From Azohydromonas caseinilytica (lineage in GTDB: Bacteria; Pseudomonadota; Gammaproteobacteria; Burkholderiales; Burkholderiaceae_C), in assembly GCF_012927045.1 (NCBI RefSeq), contig NZ_JABBFW010000001.1, forward strand, positions 372,001 through 436,000: a DNA stretch of 64,000 nucleotides, written 5' to 3'. Position 1 is the first letter of the stretch. Each line of letters begins with the position of its first letter. The notes under the pieces were generated by a model. That model searched no databases. It was not told the DNA's origin and was given only the letters and a program-made list of their open reading frames with translations. This document shows positions 1 to 18,004 of the stretch, one piece after another. Made by a program: the position numbers and the translations under genes.

Positions 1-216
1 GTGGCCTTCACCGCCGATGTACGAGATGACCTCGAAACCGTTGGTCAGACGCACCTTGGCGACCTTACGCAGCGCCGAGTTCGGCTTCTTCGGGGTCGTC
101 GTGTAGACGCGGGTGCAGACGCCGCGGCGCTGCGGACCGCCTTGCATGGCAGGCGACTTGGATTTCGTGGGCTCGGTCTCGCGACCGTAGCGCACGAGTT
201 GGTTGATGGTTGGCAT
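1..216 (-). CDS. rpsL: 30S ribosomal protein S12 (N-terminal 72 codons, partial)
   Basis: S12 sits at the decoding centre of the 30S subunit and helps control translational accuracy. The first 72 codons are in the window and the gene runs off the left edge. The N-terminus ([13 protein letters not shown]) and the [10 protein letters not shown] loop are those of bacterial S12. Lys43 and Lys44 of that loop, the streptomycin-resistance positions, are wild type, so no target-site resistance is visible in this part. The gene starts the str operon (rpsL-rpsG-fusA in this order of bacteria), which would continue outside the window. A sigma70-like promoter lies about 200 bases upstream, at 418-447. 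The gene follows rpoC on the same strand, as in other betaproteobacteria, with one plus-strand PIN gene in between. Confidence 0.98.
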   Translation of the reverse strand, partial: MPTINQLVRYGRETEPTKSKSPAMQGGPQRRGVCTRVYTTTPKKPNSALRKVAKVRLTNGFEVISYIGGEGH

Positions 217-417
217 AGGACTTGTTCCCGTTTGAAGTCACACCTGCGCCACCGCCACCACGCAAAAGTCCCTGGGGACCTGATGCAGTAGGCGATAGCG
301 ACTTGTTCTTCCGGAAGAGGCCGAGCACTCCAAGGCTGGAGACGGGCCCGAAGCCGCAAAGTGTTCGCGGTGAGCCGCCCGACAAAGAGCGCAGCAGTAT
401 CTGCCGAAAAGCCGGCG

Positions 418-447
418 ATTATAGTCCGCGCCGGGAGCGGGGCGCAA
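418..447 (-). promoter_or_regulatory. Probable sigma70 promoter of rpsL / str operon
   Basis: On the minus strand a perfect TATAAT lies at 423-418 with TTGCGC at 447-442 and an 18-base spacer. It would start transcription near 411 and leave a leader of about 195 nt before the rpsL ATG at 216. The rest of the 217-544 gap shows no gene. It also has to hold whatever promoter the rightward PIN gene uses, which I could not recognise. Confidence 0.7.
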
Positions 448-544
448 GTTGTCCACAAGGCACTGCCGGCGTCAGGGCGCGCGCTCTGCACGCCAACGGC
501 GCCCAACCCGCCCGCCTCCCTGCCTTTTTGCTGTCCGTCTTGCC

Positions 545-1066
545 ATGCCCCACACACCGCCCACCGCCCCGCCCTCTCCCGCTGCGTCAATGGATGCGTT
601 GCCTTCGGGCAGTAGCGTGGCGGCAGCGCCGGGCGTCGTGCTGGACAGCAATGCCGTCCTGGACTGGCTGCTGTTCGGCGACGCCACCATGCACCGGCTG
701 GGCAAGGCCATCGCCGACGGCCAGTGCCGCTGGATCGTGACGCCAGCGCTGCGCGGCGAGCTCGAACATGTGCTGGCGCGCGGGCTGCGCAGCCGGCCGC
801 AGGCCGATGCGGCTCCACTGTGGCGGGCCTGGGAGCGCCTGGCCTGCAGCGTGGAGCACCCGGCCGAGACAGCGCCGCCGCCGGGGCTGCGCTGCAGCGA
901 CGGTGACGACCAGAAGTTCCTGGACGTAGCGTTGGCGCGGCGCGCACGCTGGCTCGTCAGCCGCGACCGCGCGTTGCTGAAGCTGCGCCGCAAGGCGCGC
1001 GAGCGCGGCCTGCTGATCCTTCCCCCGGCACAGTGGACGCTGGAGGAGCCGGCCTTCCCGGGTTGA
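545..1066 (+). CDS. PIN-domain protein, putative toxin-type ribonuclease
   Basis: A 173-residue protein of the PIN-family group often labelled putative toxin-antitoxin toxin component. The acidic residues of a PIN metal site are visible: VVLDSNAVLDW near the N-terminus (first Asp), a central Glu in RGELEHVL, and DGDDQKFLDVAL followed by WLVSRDRALL near the C-terminus. This fits a Mg-dependent endoribonuclease, though the RNA target is unknown. The ATG at 545 is used; the ATG at 590 is a possible shorter start, since the residues between are proline-rich and low in complexity. No antitoxin-like ORF is seen on either side: rpoC converges from the right and the rpsL promoter is on the left. It may be a solitary chromosomal RNase rather than half of a toxin-antitoxin pair. 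Confidence 0.8.
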   Translation: MPHTPPTAPPSPAASMDALPSGSSVAAAPGVVLDSNAVLDWLLFGDATMHRLGKAIADGQCRWIVTPALRGELEHVLARGLRSRPQADAAPLWRAWERLACSVEHPAETAPPPGLRCSDGDDQKFLDVALARRARWLVSRDRALLKLRRKARERGLLILPPAQWTLEEPAFPG

Positions 1067-1103
1067 CCCACCGACACCCGCCGACGCGTACCGGGCGCCC
1101 ATG

Positions 1104-1129
1104 AAAAAGGCGGCCGAAGCCGCCTTTTT
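1104..1129 (-). terminator. Intrinsic terminator after rpoC (bidirectional)
   Basis: AAAAAGGCGGC, a CGAA loop, then GCCGCCTTTTT. The 11-base arms, with A on one flank and T on the other, make a terminator readable from both strands, serving rpoC leftward and the PIN gene (stop at 1066) rightward. Confidence 0.9.
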
Positions 1130-1158
1130 GTTCAGGTGTCAGCTGGCAAGCCAGCGAC

Positions 1159-5397
<4,239 letters not shown>

Positions 5398-5408
5398 GCA
5401 GCTTCTCC

Positions 5409-9533
<4,125 letters not shown>

Positions 9534-9833
9534 ATATGCTCCGTGTCGAGAACACGCGCCCCGGGCCCATGGAGCGCGCACTCGTCGGCGACTGGCCTAC
9601 TCGGACGTTGCGTCCGGAGCTTGGTGGTTGGCCACTACCAACCGCTGGCGGACAACCCCGGCGTTGCACCGGAGCCCGACCAAACCCGTTCCCTGCAGTC
9701 GGATCAGAGAACACTCGGAAAAAGCCGCGCACGGCTGTTTCCGGCTGTTCTCGCCCTTCAGCACTGTAGCCCTGAAGAGCGAAAAGGCTGGCGGCCTTTG
9801 AAATCAGCCGCCAGCCTCCAAGGGTCAAGTGGA
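9534..9833 (-). promoter_or_regulatory. rplL-rpoB intergenic leader
   Basis: A 300-base gap with no credible gene; the short ORFs crossing it have no ribosome-binding sites or recognisable products. It holds the attenuator hairpin at 9782-9816 and two further small hairpins, at 9602-9616 (CGGAC arms) and 9626-9643 (GGTTGG arms). In E. coli the rplL-rpoB spacer holds an attenuator and an RNase III site; by analogy this one probably sets the ratio of ribosomal protein to polymerase subunit synthesis. Confidence 0.55.
9782..9816 (-). terminator. Attenuator-like terminator between rplL and rpoB
   Basis: On the minus strand a 10-base stem (GGCTGGCGGC pairing with GCCGCCAGCC) is followed by TTTTC. 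It lies 18 bases after the rplL stop. Because rpoB and rpoC depend on readthrough, it is more likely a partial terminator (attenuator) than a full stop. Confidence 0.75.
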
Positions 9834-10211
9834 TTACTTGAGGTCGACCTTGGCGCCGGCTTCTTCCAGCTTCTTCTTGGCGGCTTCGGCGTCGGCCTTG
9901 GCGATGCCTTCCTTGACGTTCTTCGGAGCGCCGTCCACCAGGTCCTTGGCTTCCTTCAGGCCCAGGCCCGTCAGTTCGCGCACGGCCTTGATGACGGAAA
10001 CCTTGTTGGCGCCGGCTTCCAGCAGCACGACGTTGAACTCGGTCTTCTCTTCGGCGGCCGGGGCAGCGGCGCCGCCGCCGCCAGCGGCCGGAGCGGCCAT
10101 GGAAGCGGCGGACACGCCGAACTTCTCTTCAATGGCCTTCACCAGGTCATTGAGTTCCATGACGGACATGCTGTCCAGGGCGGTCAGGAAGGCGTCTTTG
10201 TCGAATGCCAT
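9834..10211 (-). CDS. rplL: 50S ribosomal protein L7/L12
   Basis: Stalk protein of the large subunit, 125 residues, which binds L10 as dimers and recruits translation factors. The N-terminal dimerisation helices ([15 protein letters not shown]) are followed by an Ala/Gly/Pro-rich hinge around residues 38-52. The C-terminal domain contains [20 protein letters not shown], the factor-binding surface. It is 41 bases downstream of rplJ, in the usual L10-L12 pair. Its expression is probably co-regulated through the L10 leader upstream of rplJ. Confidence 0.99.
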   Translation of the reverse strand: MAFDKDAFLTALDSMSVMELNDLVKAIEEKFGVSAASMAAPAAGGGGAAAPAAEEKTEFNVVLLEAGANKVSVIKAVRELTGLGLKEAKDLVDGAPKNVKEGIAKADAEAAKKKLEEAGAKVDLK

Positions 10212-10252
10212 TTGGGATTCCTCGATTCGGTGATTCAGTGAAAAGGGTGCGC

Positions 10253-10780
10253 TCAGGCCGCAGCGGCCTCGGCGGGGGCGGCTTCTTCCGCGCCACCGCC
10301 ACGCTTTTCGGCCAGGGCGGCCAGCACGGCAGCGGTACGCTGGATCGGCGCCTTCAGCAGGCCAGCCAACTGCGACAGCAGGACTTCCTTGCTGGGGATC
10401 GATGCCAGGGCCTTGACGCCTTCGGCGTCCAGGACCTTGCCCGCGTACGCGCCGGCCTTGATGATCAGCTTGTCGTTGCCCTTGGCAAAGTCAGCGATGA
10501 CTTTGGCCGCGGCGACGGCGTCTTCGGAAAAGCCGTAGATCAGCGGGCCGACCATGCTCTCCGACGCAACCTCGAACGGCGTGCCGGCGACGGCGCGACG
10601 AGCCAGGGTGTTCTTCAGCACGTGAAGGTAGACACCCTTGGCGCGCGCGTCCACGCGCAGCTTGTTCAGGTTTTCGACGGTGAGGCCACGGTACTCGGCC
10701 AGCGCCAGGGTCTGCGACTTGGCGGCTTGCGCTGCCACGTCGCTGACGACGGCTGCCTTCTCGTTGCGATTGAGACTCAA
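10253..10780 (-). CDS. rplJ: 50S ribosomal protein L10
   Basis: L10 anchors the L7/L12 dimers to the ribosome and represses its own operon by binding the leader mRNA. The 175-residue product begins [12 protein letters not shown] and carries the [17 protein letters not shown] segment typical of the family; the tail is Ala/Glu-rich. The start codon is TTG at 10780-10778, preceded by GAGGAG with normal spacing; no nearby ATG or GTG would give this conserved N-terminus. A TTG start in so highly expressed a gene is unusual and may help autoregulation. It lies between rplA and rplL with a 275-base leader upstream. Confidence 0.97.
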   Translation of the reverse strand: MSLNRNEKAAVVSDVAAQAAKSQTLALAEYRGLTVENLNKLRVDARAKGVYLHVLKNTLARRAVAGTPFEVASESMVGPLIYGFSEDAVAAAKVIADFAKGNDKLIIKAGAYAGKVLDAEGVKALASIPSKEVLLSQLAGLLKAPIQRTAAVLAALAEKRGGGAEEAAPAEAAAA

Positions 10781-11055
10781 GGTCTGCTCCTCACAAAACG
10801 CCCGCGCTCAAAGGCCTTGCGGCCATCCAGCAGCGGGCACCACGTTCAGCGACCTTGCTGCTCCAGGAACCCCTTGCGGGATCAACTTTCACAGCGGGTG
10901 CGCCATCTGCGCTGGCATCGGGACGAGCCCTCCATTACGGCGCCCGAAGGCGCCACCAGCGGTCTTGGATGACCCGTGCCCGGCATGACACCGGACACGG
11001 CCCACCAAATTCAGAGCAACGGCGCGCCAGACTCGCGCGCCGCCGCCGATTCACA
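10781..11055 (-). promoter_or_regulatory. rplJ leader, candidate L10(L12)4 autoregulatory site
   Basis: The 275 bases between rplA and rplJ hold no gene but form compact hairpins on the minus strand: GGCGCC with a TTCG loop (10954-10939) and GGCC with a GCAA tetraloop (10824-10813). This is where the conserved L10 leader RNA, bound by the L10-L12 complex, occurs in other bacteria. The assignment rests on position and hairpin content; I have not matched a covariance model. Confidence 0.6.
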
Positions 11056-11763
11056 TCAGGCCTGGGCCTGCGCGCCAATGGACGCCACATCCACCCGCAC
11101 ACCGACGCCCATGGTCGAGGACACGGCCACCTTGCGCAGGTAGACGCCCTTGCTCGACGCCGGCTTGGCCTTGTTCAGGGCTTCCAGCAGCGCGGCCAGG
11201 TTGCCCACGAGCTTGTCGGCGTCGAACGAGCGACGGCCGATGGTGCCGTGGATGATGCCGTTCTTGTCCACGCGGAACTGCACCTGGCCCGCCTTGGCGT
11301 TGCGCACCGCGGTGGCGACGTCGGGGGTGACGGTGCCGACCTTGGGGTTCGGCATCAGGCCGCGCGGGCCCAGGATCTGGCCCAGCGTACCGACCACGCG
11401 CATCGTGTCCGGCGAGGCGATCACGATGTCGAAGTTCAGGTTGCCGGCCTTGACCTGTTCGGCCAGGTCTTCCATGCCGACGACGTCAGCGCCGGCGGCG
11501 CGGGCTTCCTCAGCCTTGGCACCCTGCGCGAACACCGCCACGCGCTTGGTCTTGCCGGTGCCGTTGGGCATCACGACAGCGCCGCGCACCACCTGGTCCG
11601 ACTTCTTGGCGTCCACGCCCAGCTGCACGGCCACGTCGATGGACTCATCGAACTTGGCGGTGGCGCACTCCTTGACGAGGGCCAGCGCGTCGTTGATCGC
11701 GTACAGCTTGAGGCTGTCGACCTTGCCCTGCTGGGCCTTGGCTTTCTTGGTCAGCTTGGCCAT
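11056..11763 (-). CDS. rplA: 50S ribosomal protein L1
   Basis: L1 forms the mobile stalk near the ribosomal E site and acts as translational repressor of the rplK-rplA mRNA in many bacteria. The 235-residue length and the segments LPNGTGK-type (here [19 protein letters not shown]) and [18 protein letters not shown] are those of the family. Its ATG is only two bases after the rplK stop codon, so the two are likely translationally coupled. Confidence 0.99.
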   Translation of the reverse strand: MAKLTKKAKAQQGKVDSLKLYAINDALALVKECATAKFDESIDVAVQLGVDAKKSDQVVRGAVVMPNGTGKTKRVAVFAQGAKAEEARAAGADVVGMEDLAEQVKAGNLNFDIVIASPDTMRVVGTLGQILGPRGLMPNPKVGTVTPDVATAVRNAKAGQVQFRVDKNGIIHGTIGRRSFDADKLVGNLAALLEALNKAKPASSKGVYLRKVAVSSTMGVGVRVDVASIGAQAQA

Positions 11764-11765
11764 GT

Positions 11766-12197
11766 TCAGACTCCTTCCACCAGCACGCCCATCGAGCGGG
11801 CCGAGCCGGCGATGGTCTTGACCGCGGCGTCCAGGTCGGCCGCCGTGAGGTCCTTCATCTTGGTCTTGGCGATCTCTTCGATCTGCGCACGGGTCAGCTT
11901 GCCGACCTTCTCCAGGTGCGGACGGCCCGAGCCCTTCTCCAGCTTGATCGCCTTCTTGATCAGCACGGTGGCCGGCGGCGTCTTGATGATGAAGGTGAAC
12001 GACTTGTCAGCGAAAGCCGTGATCACCACCGGCAGCATCAGGCCGGGTTCCATGCCCTGGGTCTGCGCGTTGAACGCCTTGCAGAACTCCATGATGTTGA
12101 GACCGCGCTGACCCAGCGCAGGACCCACCGGCGGCGAAGGGTTGGCCTTGCCCGCCGGGATTTGCAGCTTGATGAAGCCGACAATCTTCTTGGCCAT
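11766..12197 (-). CDS. rplK: 50S ribosomal protein L11
   Basis: L11 forms part of the GTPase-associated centre, the thiostrepton site, and is needed for RelA activation. The protein is 143 residues and starts [20 protein letters not shown]; the family proline-rich segment [18 protein letters not shown] follows. The C-terminal rRNA-binding domain contains GSARSMGV. The ATG at 12197 is used rather than upstream in-frame starts because it gives the conserved N-terminus and has GGAGAAAG ahead of it. It lies 214 bases downstream of nusG, in a gap that carries a long palindrome. Confidence 0.99.
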   Translation of the reverse strand: MAKKIVGFIKLQIPAGKANPSPPVGPALGQRGLNIMEFCKAFNAQTQGMEPGLMLPVVITAFADKSFTFIIKTPPATVLIKKAIKLEKGSGRPHLEKVGKLTRAQIEEIAKTKMKDLTAADLDAAVKTIAGSARSMGVLVEGV

Positions 12198-12299
12198 GTC
12201 TTTCTCCAGTGCAACCCGGGCGGCCAAGCCTGGGTTGTCGAGTCGAACGCGGCGGGATTGAGTACCCACCGCTCCTCATGCCGGCCTGTCGTTGCCAGC

Positions 12300-12334
12300 T
12301 GTCACGGGCAAGCTTGAAGCTTGCCAGCCTGACA
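12300..12334 (-). repeat. Near-perfect palindrome in the nusG-rplK spacer
   Basis: TGTCA, then GGCAAGCTT-(one base)-AAGCTTGCC, then TGACA on the other side: a 9-base perfect inner stem with a one-base centre and 5-base outer arms, separated by 2 and 4 unpaired bases. A one-base loop cannot fold as drawn, so an RNA hairpin would open a few central pairs; alternatively it is a DNA-binding site. There is no T run, so it does not look like an intrinsic terminator. It lies about 100 bases before rplK. Confidence 0.6.
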
Positions 12335-12411
12335 CACATCAGAAGCCATGCGCCAGGGGCCCGCTGCGCCATTGCGCCCCGTCCAGGGACGCCACCGCGC
12401 AGCCAGCCTGG

Positions 12412-12996
12412 TTAAACCTTCTCGACCTGCGAGAAGTCCAGTTCCACCGGGGTGGCGCGACCGAAGATAGTGACCGACACGCGCACCTTGGACTTCTCGT
12501 AGTTGACTTCCTCGACCGCGCCGTTGAAGTCGGTGAACGGGCCTTCCTTGACCCGCACCATCTCGCCCACCTGCCACTCGACCTTGGGCCGGGGCTTCTC
12601 GATGCCTTCCTGCATCTGGTTGACGATCTTCATGACCTCGGCCTCGGAGATCGGCGCCGGGCGGTTCTTGGCCCCGCCGACGAAACCCGTGACCTTGCTG
12701 GTGTGCTTGACGAGGTGCCAGGATTCATCATCCATGAGCATCTCCACCAGCACGTAGCCGGGGAAGAAACGGCGCTCGGTGACGGCCTTCTTGCCGTTCT
12801 TGAGCTCCACCACCTCTTCGGTCGGCACCAGGATGCGGCCGAACTTGTGCTGCATGCCGGCACGGTCGATGCGCTCGCGCAGGTTGCGCTCCACCGCCTT
12901 TTCCATGCCCGAGTAGGCATGCACGACGTACCAGCGCAGCGGGGGCGTGGCAGGCGCAGCAGCAGCGCCTTCCTGGCCGGTGACTTGTTCGCTCAT
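12412..12996 (-). CDS. nusG: Transcription termination/antitermination factor NusG
   Basis: NusG binds RNA polymerase, suppresses pausing, and couples to Rho or to ribosomal S10. The 194 residues comprise an NGN domain (about 20-125, starting [19 protein letters not shown]) and a C-terminal KOW domain (about 140-194) with [19 protein letters not shown] short Ala/Pro-rich N-terminal tail precedes the NGN domain, as in other Burkholderiales. It begins 13 bases after the secE stop, forming the usual secE-nusG pair. Confidence 0.98.
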   Translation of the reverse strand: MSEQVTGQEGAAAAPATPPLRWYVVHAYSGMEKAVERNLRERIDRAGMQHKFGRILVPTEEVVELKNGKKAVTERRFFPGYVLVEMLMDDESWHLVKHTSKVTGFVGGAKNRPAPISEAEVMKIVNQMQEGIEKPRPKVEWQVGEMVRVKEGPFTDFNGAVEEVNYEKSKVRVSVTIFGRATPVELDFSQVEKV

Positions 12997-13009
12997 TGCC
13001 AGACTTCCT

Positions 13010-13393
13010 TTACTTCCAACCCAGGACCAGGTCGTACAGGACCCACTCCAGCGTCTTGTCAGTGAGCCACAGGAACAACGCCATCACGAGCACGAAGGCA
13101 AAGACGTAGCCCGTCATTTGCATCGCTTCCTTGCGCGTGGGCCACACGACCTTCTTCACCTCACGCACGGCATCGCGGCCAAAAGCGATGAGCCGCTTGC
13201 CCGCCTCGGCGGTGAAGAAGGTGGCCACGGCGGCAGCCAGCAGCACCAGCAGTGCCGCCACGCGCACCCACAGCGACTGCGCGCCCAGCAGGTAGAAAGC
13301 AGCCACCGCAGCGACAACCAAGACCAGCGCGCCAGCGAGCTTGGCCCGGTCCGCGCCGGAAGCAACGGTTTCGACTTGGGGGTTGGGAGTCAT
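13010..13393 (-). CDS. secE: Preprotein translocase subunit SecE
   Basis: SecE clamps SecY in the Sec translocon. The 127 residues predict three membrane segments (about 20-36, 42-60 and 98-115), the long enterobacterial-type form. The conserved amphipathic stretch before the last segment is visible as [20 protein letters not shown]. The ATG at 13393 (MTPNPQVE) is preferred; a longer in-frame start would add ten residues without family support. It follows tRNA-Trp and precedes nusG on one transcript. Confidence 0.97.
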   Translation of the reverse strand: MTPNPQVETVASGADRAKLAGALVLVVAAVAAFYLLGAQSLWVRVAALLVLLAAAVATFFTAEAGKRLIAFGRDAVREVKKVVWPTRKEAMQMTGYVFAFVLVMALFLWLTDKTLEWVLYDLVLGWK

Positions 13394-13511
13394 CGGATTT
13401 ATTTCGCCGGGCGCCTGAAGCACCCATCAGCAGCAAAGCCCGCCGGGCATCTGATTCCCGTGCGGGCTGCTGTTTGGCCGCTCGTTCCGGACTGGGTTCA
13501 GCACCGGAGCT

Positions 13512-13587
13512 TGGCAGGGGCAGAGGGAATCGAACCCCCAACCTTCGGTTTTGGAGACCGACGCTCTGCCAATTGAGCTATACCCCT
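13512..13587 (-). tRNA. trnW: tRNA-Trp (anticodon CCA)
   Basis: A 76-base cloverleaf including encoded CCA (13514-13512). The acceptor AGGGGTA pairs with TGCCCCT, the anticodon loop reads CTCCAAA, and the T loop is GGTTCGATTCC. It lies between tuf and secE, the standard betaproteobacterial and enterobacterial arrangement. Confidence 0.97.
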
Positions 13588-13623
13588 GCGGCCTTCCTTT
13601 GGTTCAGCTTGAAGCCGAACCGC

Positions 13624-14814
<1,191 letters not shown>

Positions 14815-14854
14815 GCTCAGCTCTCCTGGCGATCAAACAAGTGTCACTGTTAGG

Positions 14855-14929
<75 letters not shown>

Positions 14930-14986
14930 ATCGGCACAGGTCTAGACTCTTGCACAGAGCCCACACCACTGCCGAAGCGTGATCGC

Positions 14987-15060
14987 TGGAGCGGGAGACG
15001 GGAATCGAACCCGCGTCATCAGCTTGGAAGGCTGGGGTTCTACCATTGAACTACTCCCGC
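14987..15060 (-). tRNA. trnG: tRNA-Gly (anticodon TCC)
   Basis: A 74-base gene including CCA. Acceptor GCGGGAG pairs with CTCCCGC; the anticodon loop CTTCCAA gives TCC. It is the second tRNA of the tRNA-tuf operon. Confidence 0.97.
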
Positions 15061-15176
15061 TCTGGGAGCCGGACCAGCAGCCCCACCGCAATCTCAGCCA
15101 TCGGCTGCAGCAGTGGTTTTGCCCGACCTGGCAGCACTGCGTCAGCGACACGCAGCACAACCGAAATTGTTTGCCT

Positions 15177-15262
15177 TGGTGGAGGAGGCTGGATTCGAAC
15201 CAGCGTAGGCGTAAGCCAACAGATTTACAGTCTGCCCCCTTTAGCCACTCGGGCACCCCTCC
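15177..15262 (-). tRNA. trnY: tRNA-Tyr (anticodon GTA)
   Basis: An 86-base class II tRNA including CCA, with the long variable arm expected of tRNA-Tyr. Acceptor GGAGGGG pairs with CTCCTCC (with one G-U), and the anticodon loop CTGTAAA gives GTA. It is the first gene of the operon, about 8 bases after the predicted transcription start. Confidence 0.97.
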
Positions 15263-15276
15263 GAGGCAAGACCAAG

Positions 15277-15305
15277 ACTATAACACTGCTTTTGGGAGGA
15301 TGCAA
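15277..15305 (-). promoter_or_regulatory. Strong sigma70-type promoter of the tRNA-tuf-secE-nusG operon
   Basis: On the minus strand TTGCAT (15305-15300), a 17-base spacer, and TATAGT (15282-15277). Transcription would start near 15270, just before tRNA-Tyr at 15262. An A/T-rich stretch directly upstream (15307-15335) could act as an UP element, as at other stable-RNA promoters. Confidence 0.8.
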
Positions 15306-15349
15306 AGTCTTTTGAGAAAAATTTCTACGGACTCTGCACGGCCTGTTTC

Positions 15350-16072
15350 TCACAGCTGCCAGTCGATCGGCCGCCCGCGCTCGGCCAGGAAGACGCTGGC
15401 CTGCCCGAAGTGCCCGCAGCCGATGAACGGAATTGGCGGCTTGGTGGCCGCCAGCGGCGAGGGATGGTTGCTGACCAGCACGAGGTGCTGCCCGCCCGCC
15501 GCCTCGATCAGCGGCCGCTTGGCCTGCGCATGGGCACCCCAGAGCATGAAGACCTTGGGCTGAGGCTCCGCTGCCGCAGCCTCAATCAGCGCGTCCGTCA
15601 GCGCTTCCCAACCGCGCTTGGCATGGCTGGCGGGCTTGCCCTCCTCCACCGTCAGCGTGGTGTTGAGCAGCAGCACGCCGCGCTGCGCCCAAGCCACCAG
15701 GTGACCATGACGCGGTGCTTTCAGCCCCAGGTCGCGCTGCATCTCCTTGAAGACGTTGCGCAGGCTCGGCGGCGGGGTCACGCCTTCCGGCACGGAGAAA
15801 GCCAGCCCTTCGGCCTGCCCGGCCCCGTGGTACGGGTCCTGCCCCAGCAGCACGACCTTCGTGTTCGACAGCGGCGTCAACTCCAGTGCCCGCAGCGGCC
15901 GCGCCGGGAAGACGGTCGCCCCCGCCGCCAGCCGCTGATCCACGAAGCTCACCAGTGTCTGGCCGGTAAGCGAGTCCAGCCAGCCGTCCACGACATGCTG
16001 CCAGCCGGGATCGATGCCATGCAACTGCGCTTCCAGCGGCGGCTGCAGCCGATTGAGTTGTTGGTTGTCCAT
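15350..16072 (-). CDS. ung: Uracil-DNA glycosylase
   Basis: Removes uracil from DNA at the start of base-excision repair. The 240-residue family-1 enzyme shows the water-activating loop GQDPYHG at about 78-84, the NTTLTVEEG segment, and the minor-groove intercalation loop HPSPL near 203-207. It lies 86 bases after trpC on the same strand; that juxtaposition is positional and no functional link to tryptophan synthesis is implied. No terminator is evident between trpC and ung. Confidence 0.97.
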   Translation of the reverse strand: MDNQQLNRLQPPLEAQLHGIDPGWQHVVDGWLDSLTGQTLVSFVDQRLAAGATVFPARPLRALELTPLSNTKVVLLGQDPYHGAGQAEGLAFSVPEGVTPPPSLRNVFKEMQRDLGLKAPRHGHLVAWAQRGVLLLNTTLTVEEGKPASHAKRGWEALTDALIEAAAAEPQPKVFMLWGAHAQAKRPLIEAAGGQHLVLVSNHPSPLAATKPPIPFIGCGHFGQASVFLAERGRPIDWQL

Positions 16073-16158
16073 GGCGCAAGCCTAGGGCCTGCCGCCCCGC
16101 ACCACCGCCAGGCTGCTGGCATCCCCCCGGCGCCGCATCGGCTGCCGGGAAGAACTCC

Positions 16159-16947
16159 TCAGCCGAACAGCGCCCGCAGCGCCGCGCCCGGGTCTTGGGC
16201 GCGCATGAAGGCCTCGCCGACCAGGAAGGCGTGCACGTTGGCGTCGCGCATGCGCCGCACGTCCTGCGGCGCCAGGATGCCGGACTCCGTCACCAGCAGA
16301 CGATCCTGGGGCACGCGCGGCAGCAGCCCCAGCGTCGTGTCCAGGCTGACCTCGAAGGTGCGCAGGTTGCGGTTGTTGATGCCCACCAGCGGCGTCTTCA
16401 GCCGCAGCGCCCGATCCAGCTCCGCGCCGTCGTGCACCTCCACCAGCACCGCCATGCCCAGCGCATTAGCCTGCGCCTCCAGGTCGGCCATCTGCGCATC
16501 GTCCAGGCAGGCGGCAATGAGCAGGATGCAGTCCGCACCCATCGCCCGCGCCTCGAACACCTGGTAGGCATCGACCATGAAGTCCTTGCGCAGCACCGGC
16601 AGCGCGCAGGCGGCGCGCGCCTGGCGCAGGTACTCGGCACGGCCCTGGAAGAAGCGCTCGTCGGTGAGCACGCTCAGGCAGGCCGCGCCATGGCGCTCGT
16701 AGCTGGCGGCGATCTCGGCCGGCACGAAGTTCTCGCGCAGCACGCCCTTGCTCGGACTGGCCTTCTTGACCTCGGCGATCACCGCCGCTTGCCCCGCCGC
16801 CACCTTGGCGCGCAGCGCACCGACGAAGTCGCGCTGGCCACCCAAGGCTTCAGCCTCGCGGCGCACCGCTTCCAGCGGGCGCTGCGCTCGGGCCGCGGCG
16901 ATTTCCTCGTGCTTGACGGCAACGATCTTGTTCAGGATGTCGCTCAT
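16159..16947 (-). CDS. trpC: Indole-3-glycerol phosphate synthase
   Basis: Catalyses ring closure of CdRP to indole-3-glycerol phosphate, the fourth tryptophan step. The 262-residue TIM barrel is monofunctional, not fused to TrpF. Catalytic segments are visible: [17 protein letters not shown] (first catalytic Lys), the VLRKDFMVD strand with the general-acid Lys, [26 protein letters not shown] and VTESGI. It overlaps the end of trpD by four bases (ATGA), so the two are translationally coupled. Confidence 0.98.
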   Translation of the reverse strand: MSDILNKIVAVKHEEIAAARAQRPLEAVRREAEALGGQRDFVGALRAKVAAGQAAVIAEVKKASPSKGVLRENFVPAEIAASYERHGAACLSVLTDERFFQGRAEYLRQARAACALPVLRKDFMVDAYQVFEARAMGADCILLIAACLDDAQMADLEAQANALGMAVLVEVHDGAELDRALRLKTPLVGINNRNLRTFEVSLDTTLGLLPRVPQDRLLVTESGILAPQDVRRMRDANVHAFLVGEAFMRAQDPGAALRALFG

Positions 16948-17981
16948 GCCGCGCTCCCGCCCTGCTGCGTGGCAGCCACGAAGGCCTCCATCTTGGCCTT
17001 GGCCGCGCCGTTGGCCAGCACCTCGCGCGCGCGCTCGATGCCCTCGGCAATCGAGGCCGACACGTCCGCCGCGTACAGCGCCACGCCGGCATTGAGCAGC
17101 ACGATGTCGCGCGCCGGCCCGCTCTGGTTGTCCAGCACGCCGCGCAGCATCTCCAGCGACTGCTGCGGCGTCTCCACGCGCAGCGCGCGGTTGCTGGCCA
17201 TGGCCAGGCCGAAGTCCTCCGGATGGATCTCGTACTCCTCGATGCCGCCATCGCGGTACTCGCCCACCATCGTGGCCGCGCCCAGCGACACCTCATCCAT
17301 GCCGTCGCGGCCGTAGACCACCATGGCGTGCTTCGCCCCCAGGCGCTGCAGCGCGCGCACCTGGATGCCGACCAGGTCCGGATGGAACACGCCCATGAGG
17401 ATGTTGGGCGCGTCGGCCGGGTTGGTCAGCGGACCCAGGATGTTGAAGATCGTGCGCACGCCCAGCTCCTTGCGCACCGACGCCACGTTCTTCATGGCCG
17501 GGTGGTGGTTCGGGGCGAACATGAAGCCGATGCCCGTGCGCTCGATGCAGCGCGAGATCTCCGCCGGCGCGAGGTCCAGCCGCACGCCCAGCGCTTCCAG
17601 CACGTCGGCGCTGCCACTCTTGCTGGAGACACTGCGCCCGCCATGCTTGCTCACGCGCGCGCCGGCCGCGGCGGCCACGAACATCGAGCAGGTGGAGATG
17701 TTGAAGGTGTGGGCGCCGTCGCCGCCGGTGCCCACGATGTCCACCAGGTGCTCGCGGTCCGCCACCGCGACCTTGGTCGAGAACTCGCGCATCACCTGCG
17801 CCGCGGCGGTGATCTCGCCGATGGTTTCCTTCTTGACACGCAGCCCGATGAGCAGCGCCGCCATCATCGGCGGGCTCATTTCGCCGCTCATGATGCGGCG
17901 CATCAGCGCCAGCATCTCGTCGTGGAAGATCTCGCGGTGCTCGATGACGCGGGTCAGCGCCTCGGTGTTGGTGATGGGCAT
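16944..17981 (-). CDS. trpD: Anthranilate phosphoribosyltransferase
   Basis: Transfers phosphoribose from PRPP to anthranilate, the second step of tryptophan synthesis. It is 345 residues and not fused to TrpG. The PRPP loop [17 protein letters not shown] and the anthranilate-binding [21 protein letters not shown] are intact. The ATG at 17981 ([20 protein letters not shown]) matches the family; a much longer upstream in-frame extension is only an open frame through ltaE. It starts 23 bases after the ltaE stop and overlaps trpC by four bases. Confidence 0.98.
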   Translation of the reverse strand: MPITNTEALTRVIEHREIFHDEMLALMRRIMSGEMSPPMMAALLIGLRVKKETIGEITAAAQVMREFSTKVAVADREHLVDIVGTGGDGAHTFNISTCSMFVAAAAGARVSKHGGRSVSSKSGSADVLEALGVRLDLAPAEISRCIERTGIGFMFAPNHHPAMKNVASVRKELGVRTIFNILGPLTNPADAPNILMGVFHPDLVGIQVRALQRLGAKHAMVVYGRDGMDEVSLGAATMVGEYRDGGIEEYEIHPEDFGLAMASNRALRVETPQQSLEMLRGVLDNQSGPARDIVLLNAGVALYAADVSASIAEGIERAREVLANGAAKAKMEAFVAATQQGGSAA

Positions 17982-18004
17982 GGCAGGCCTCCAGGCAGTC
18001 GTTG

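Noticed and set aside
45-947. Open frame of 300 codons on the minus strand across rpsL and the PIN gene
   Set aside because: It overlaps two real genes in other frames and has no domain.
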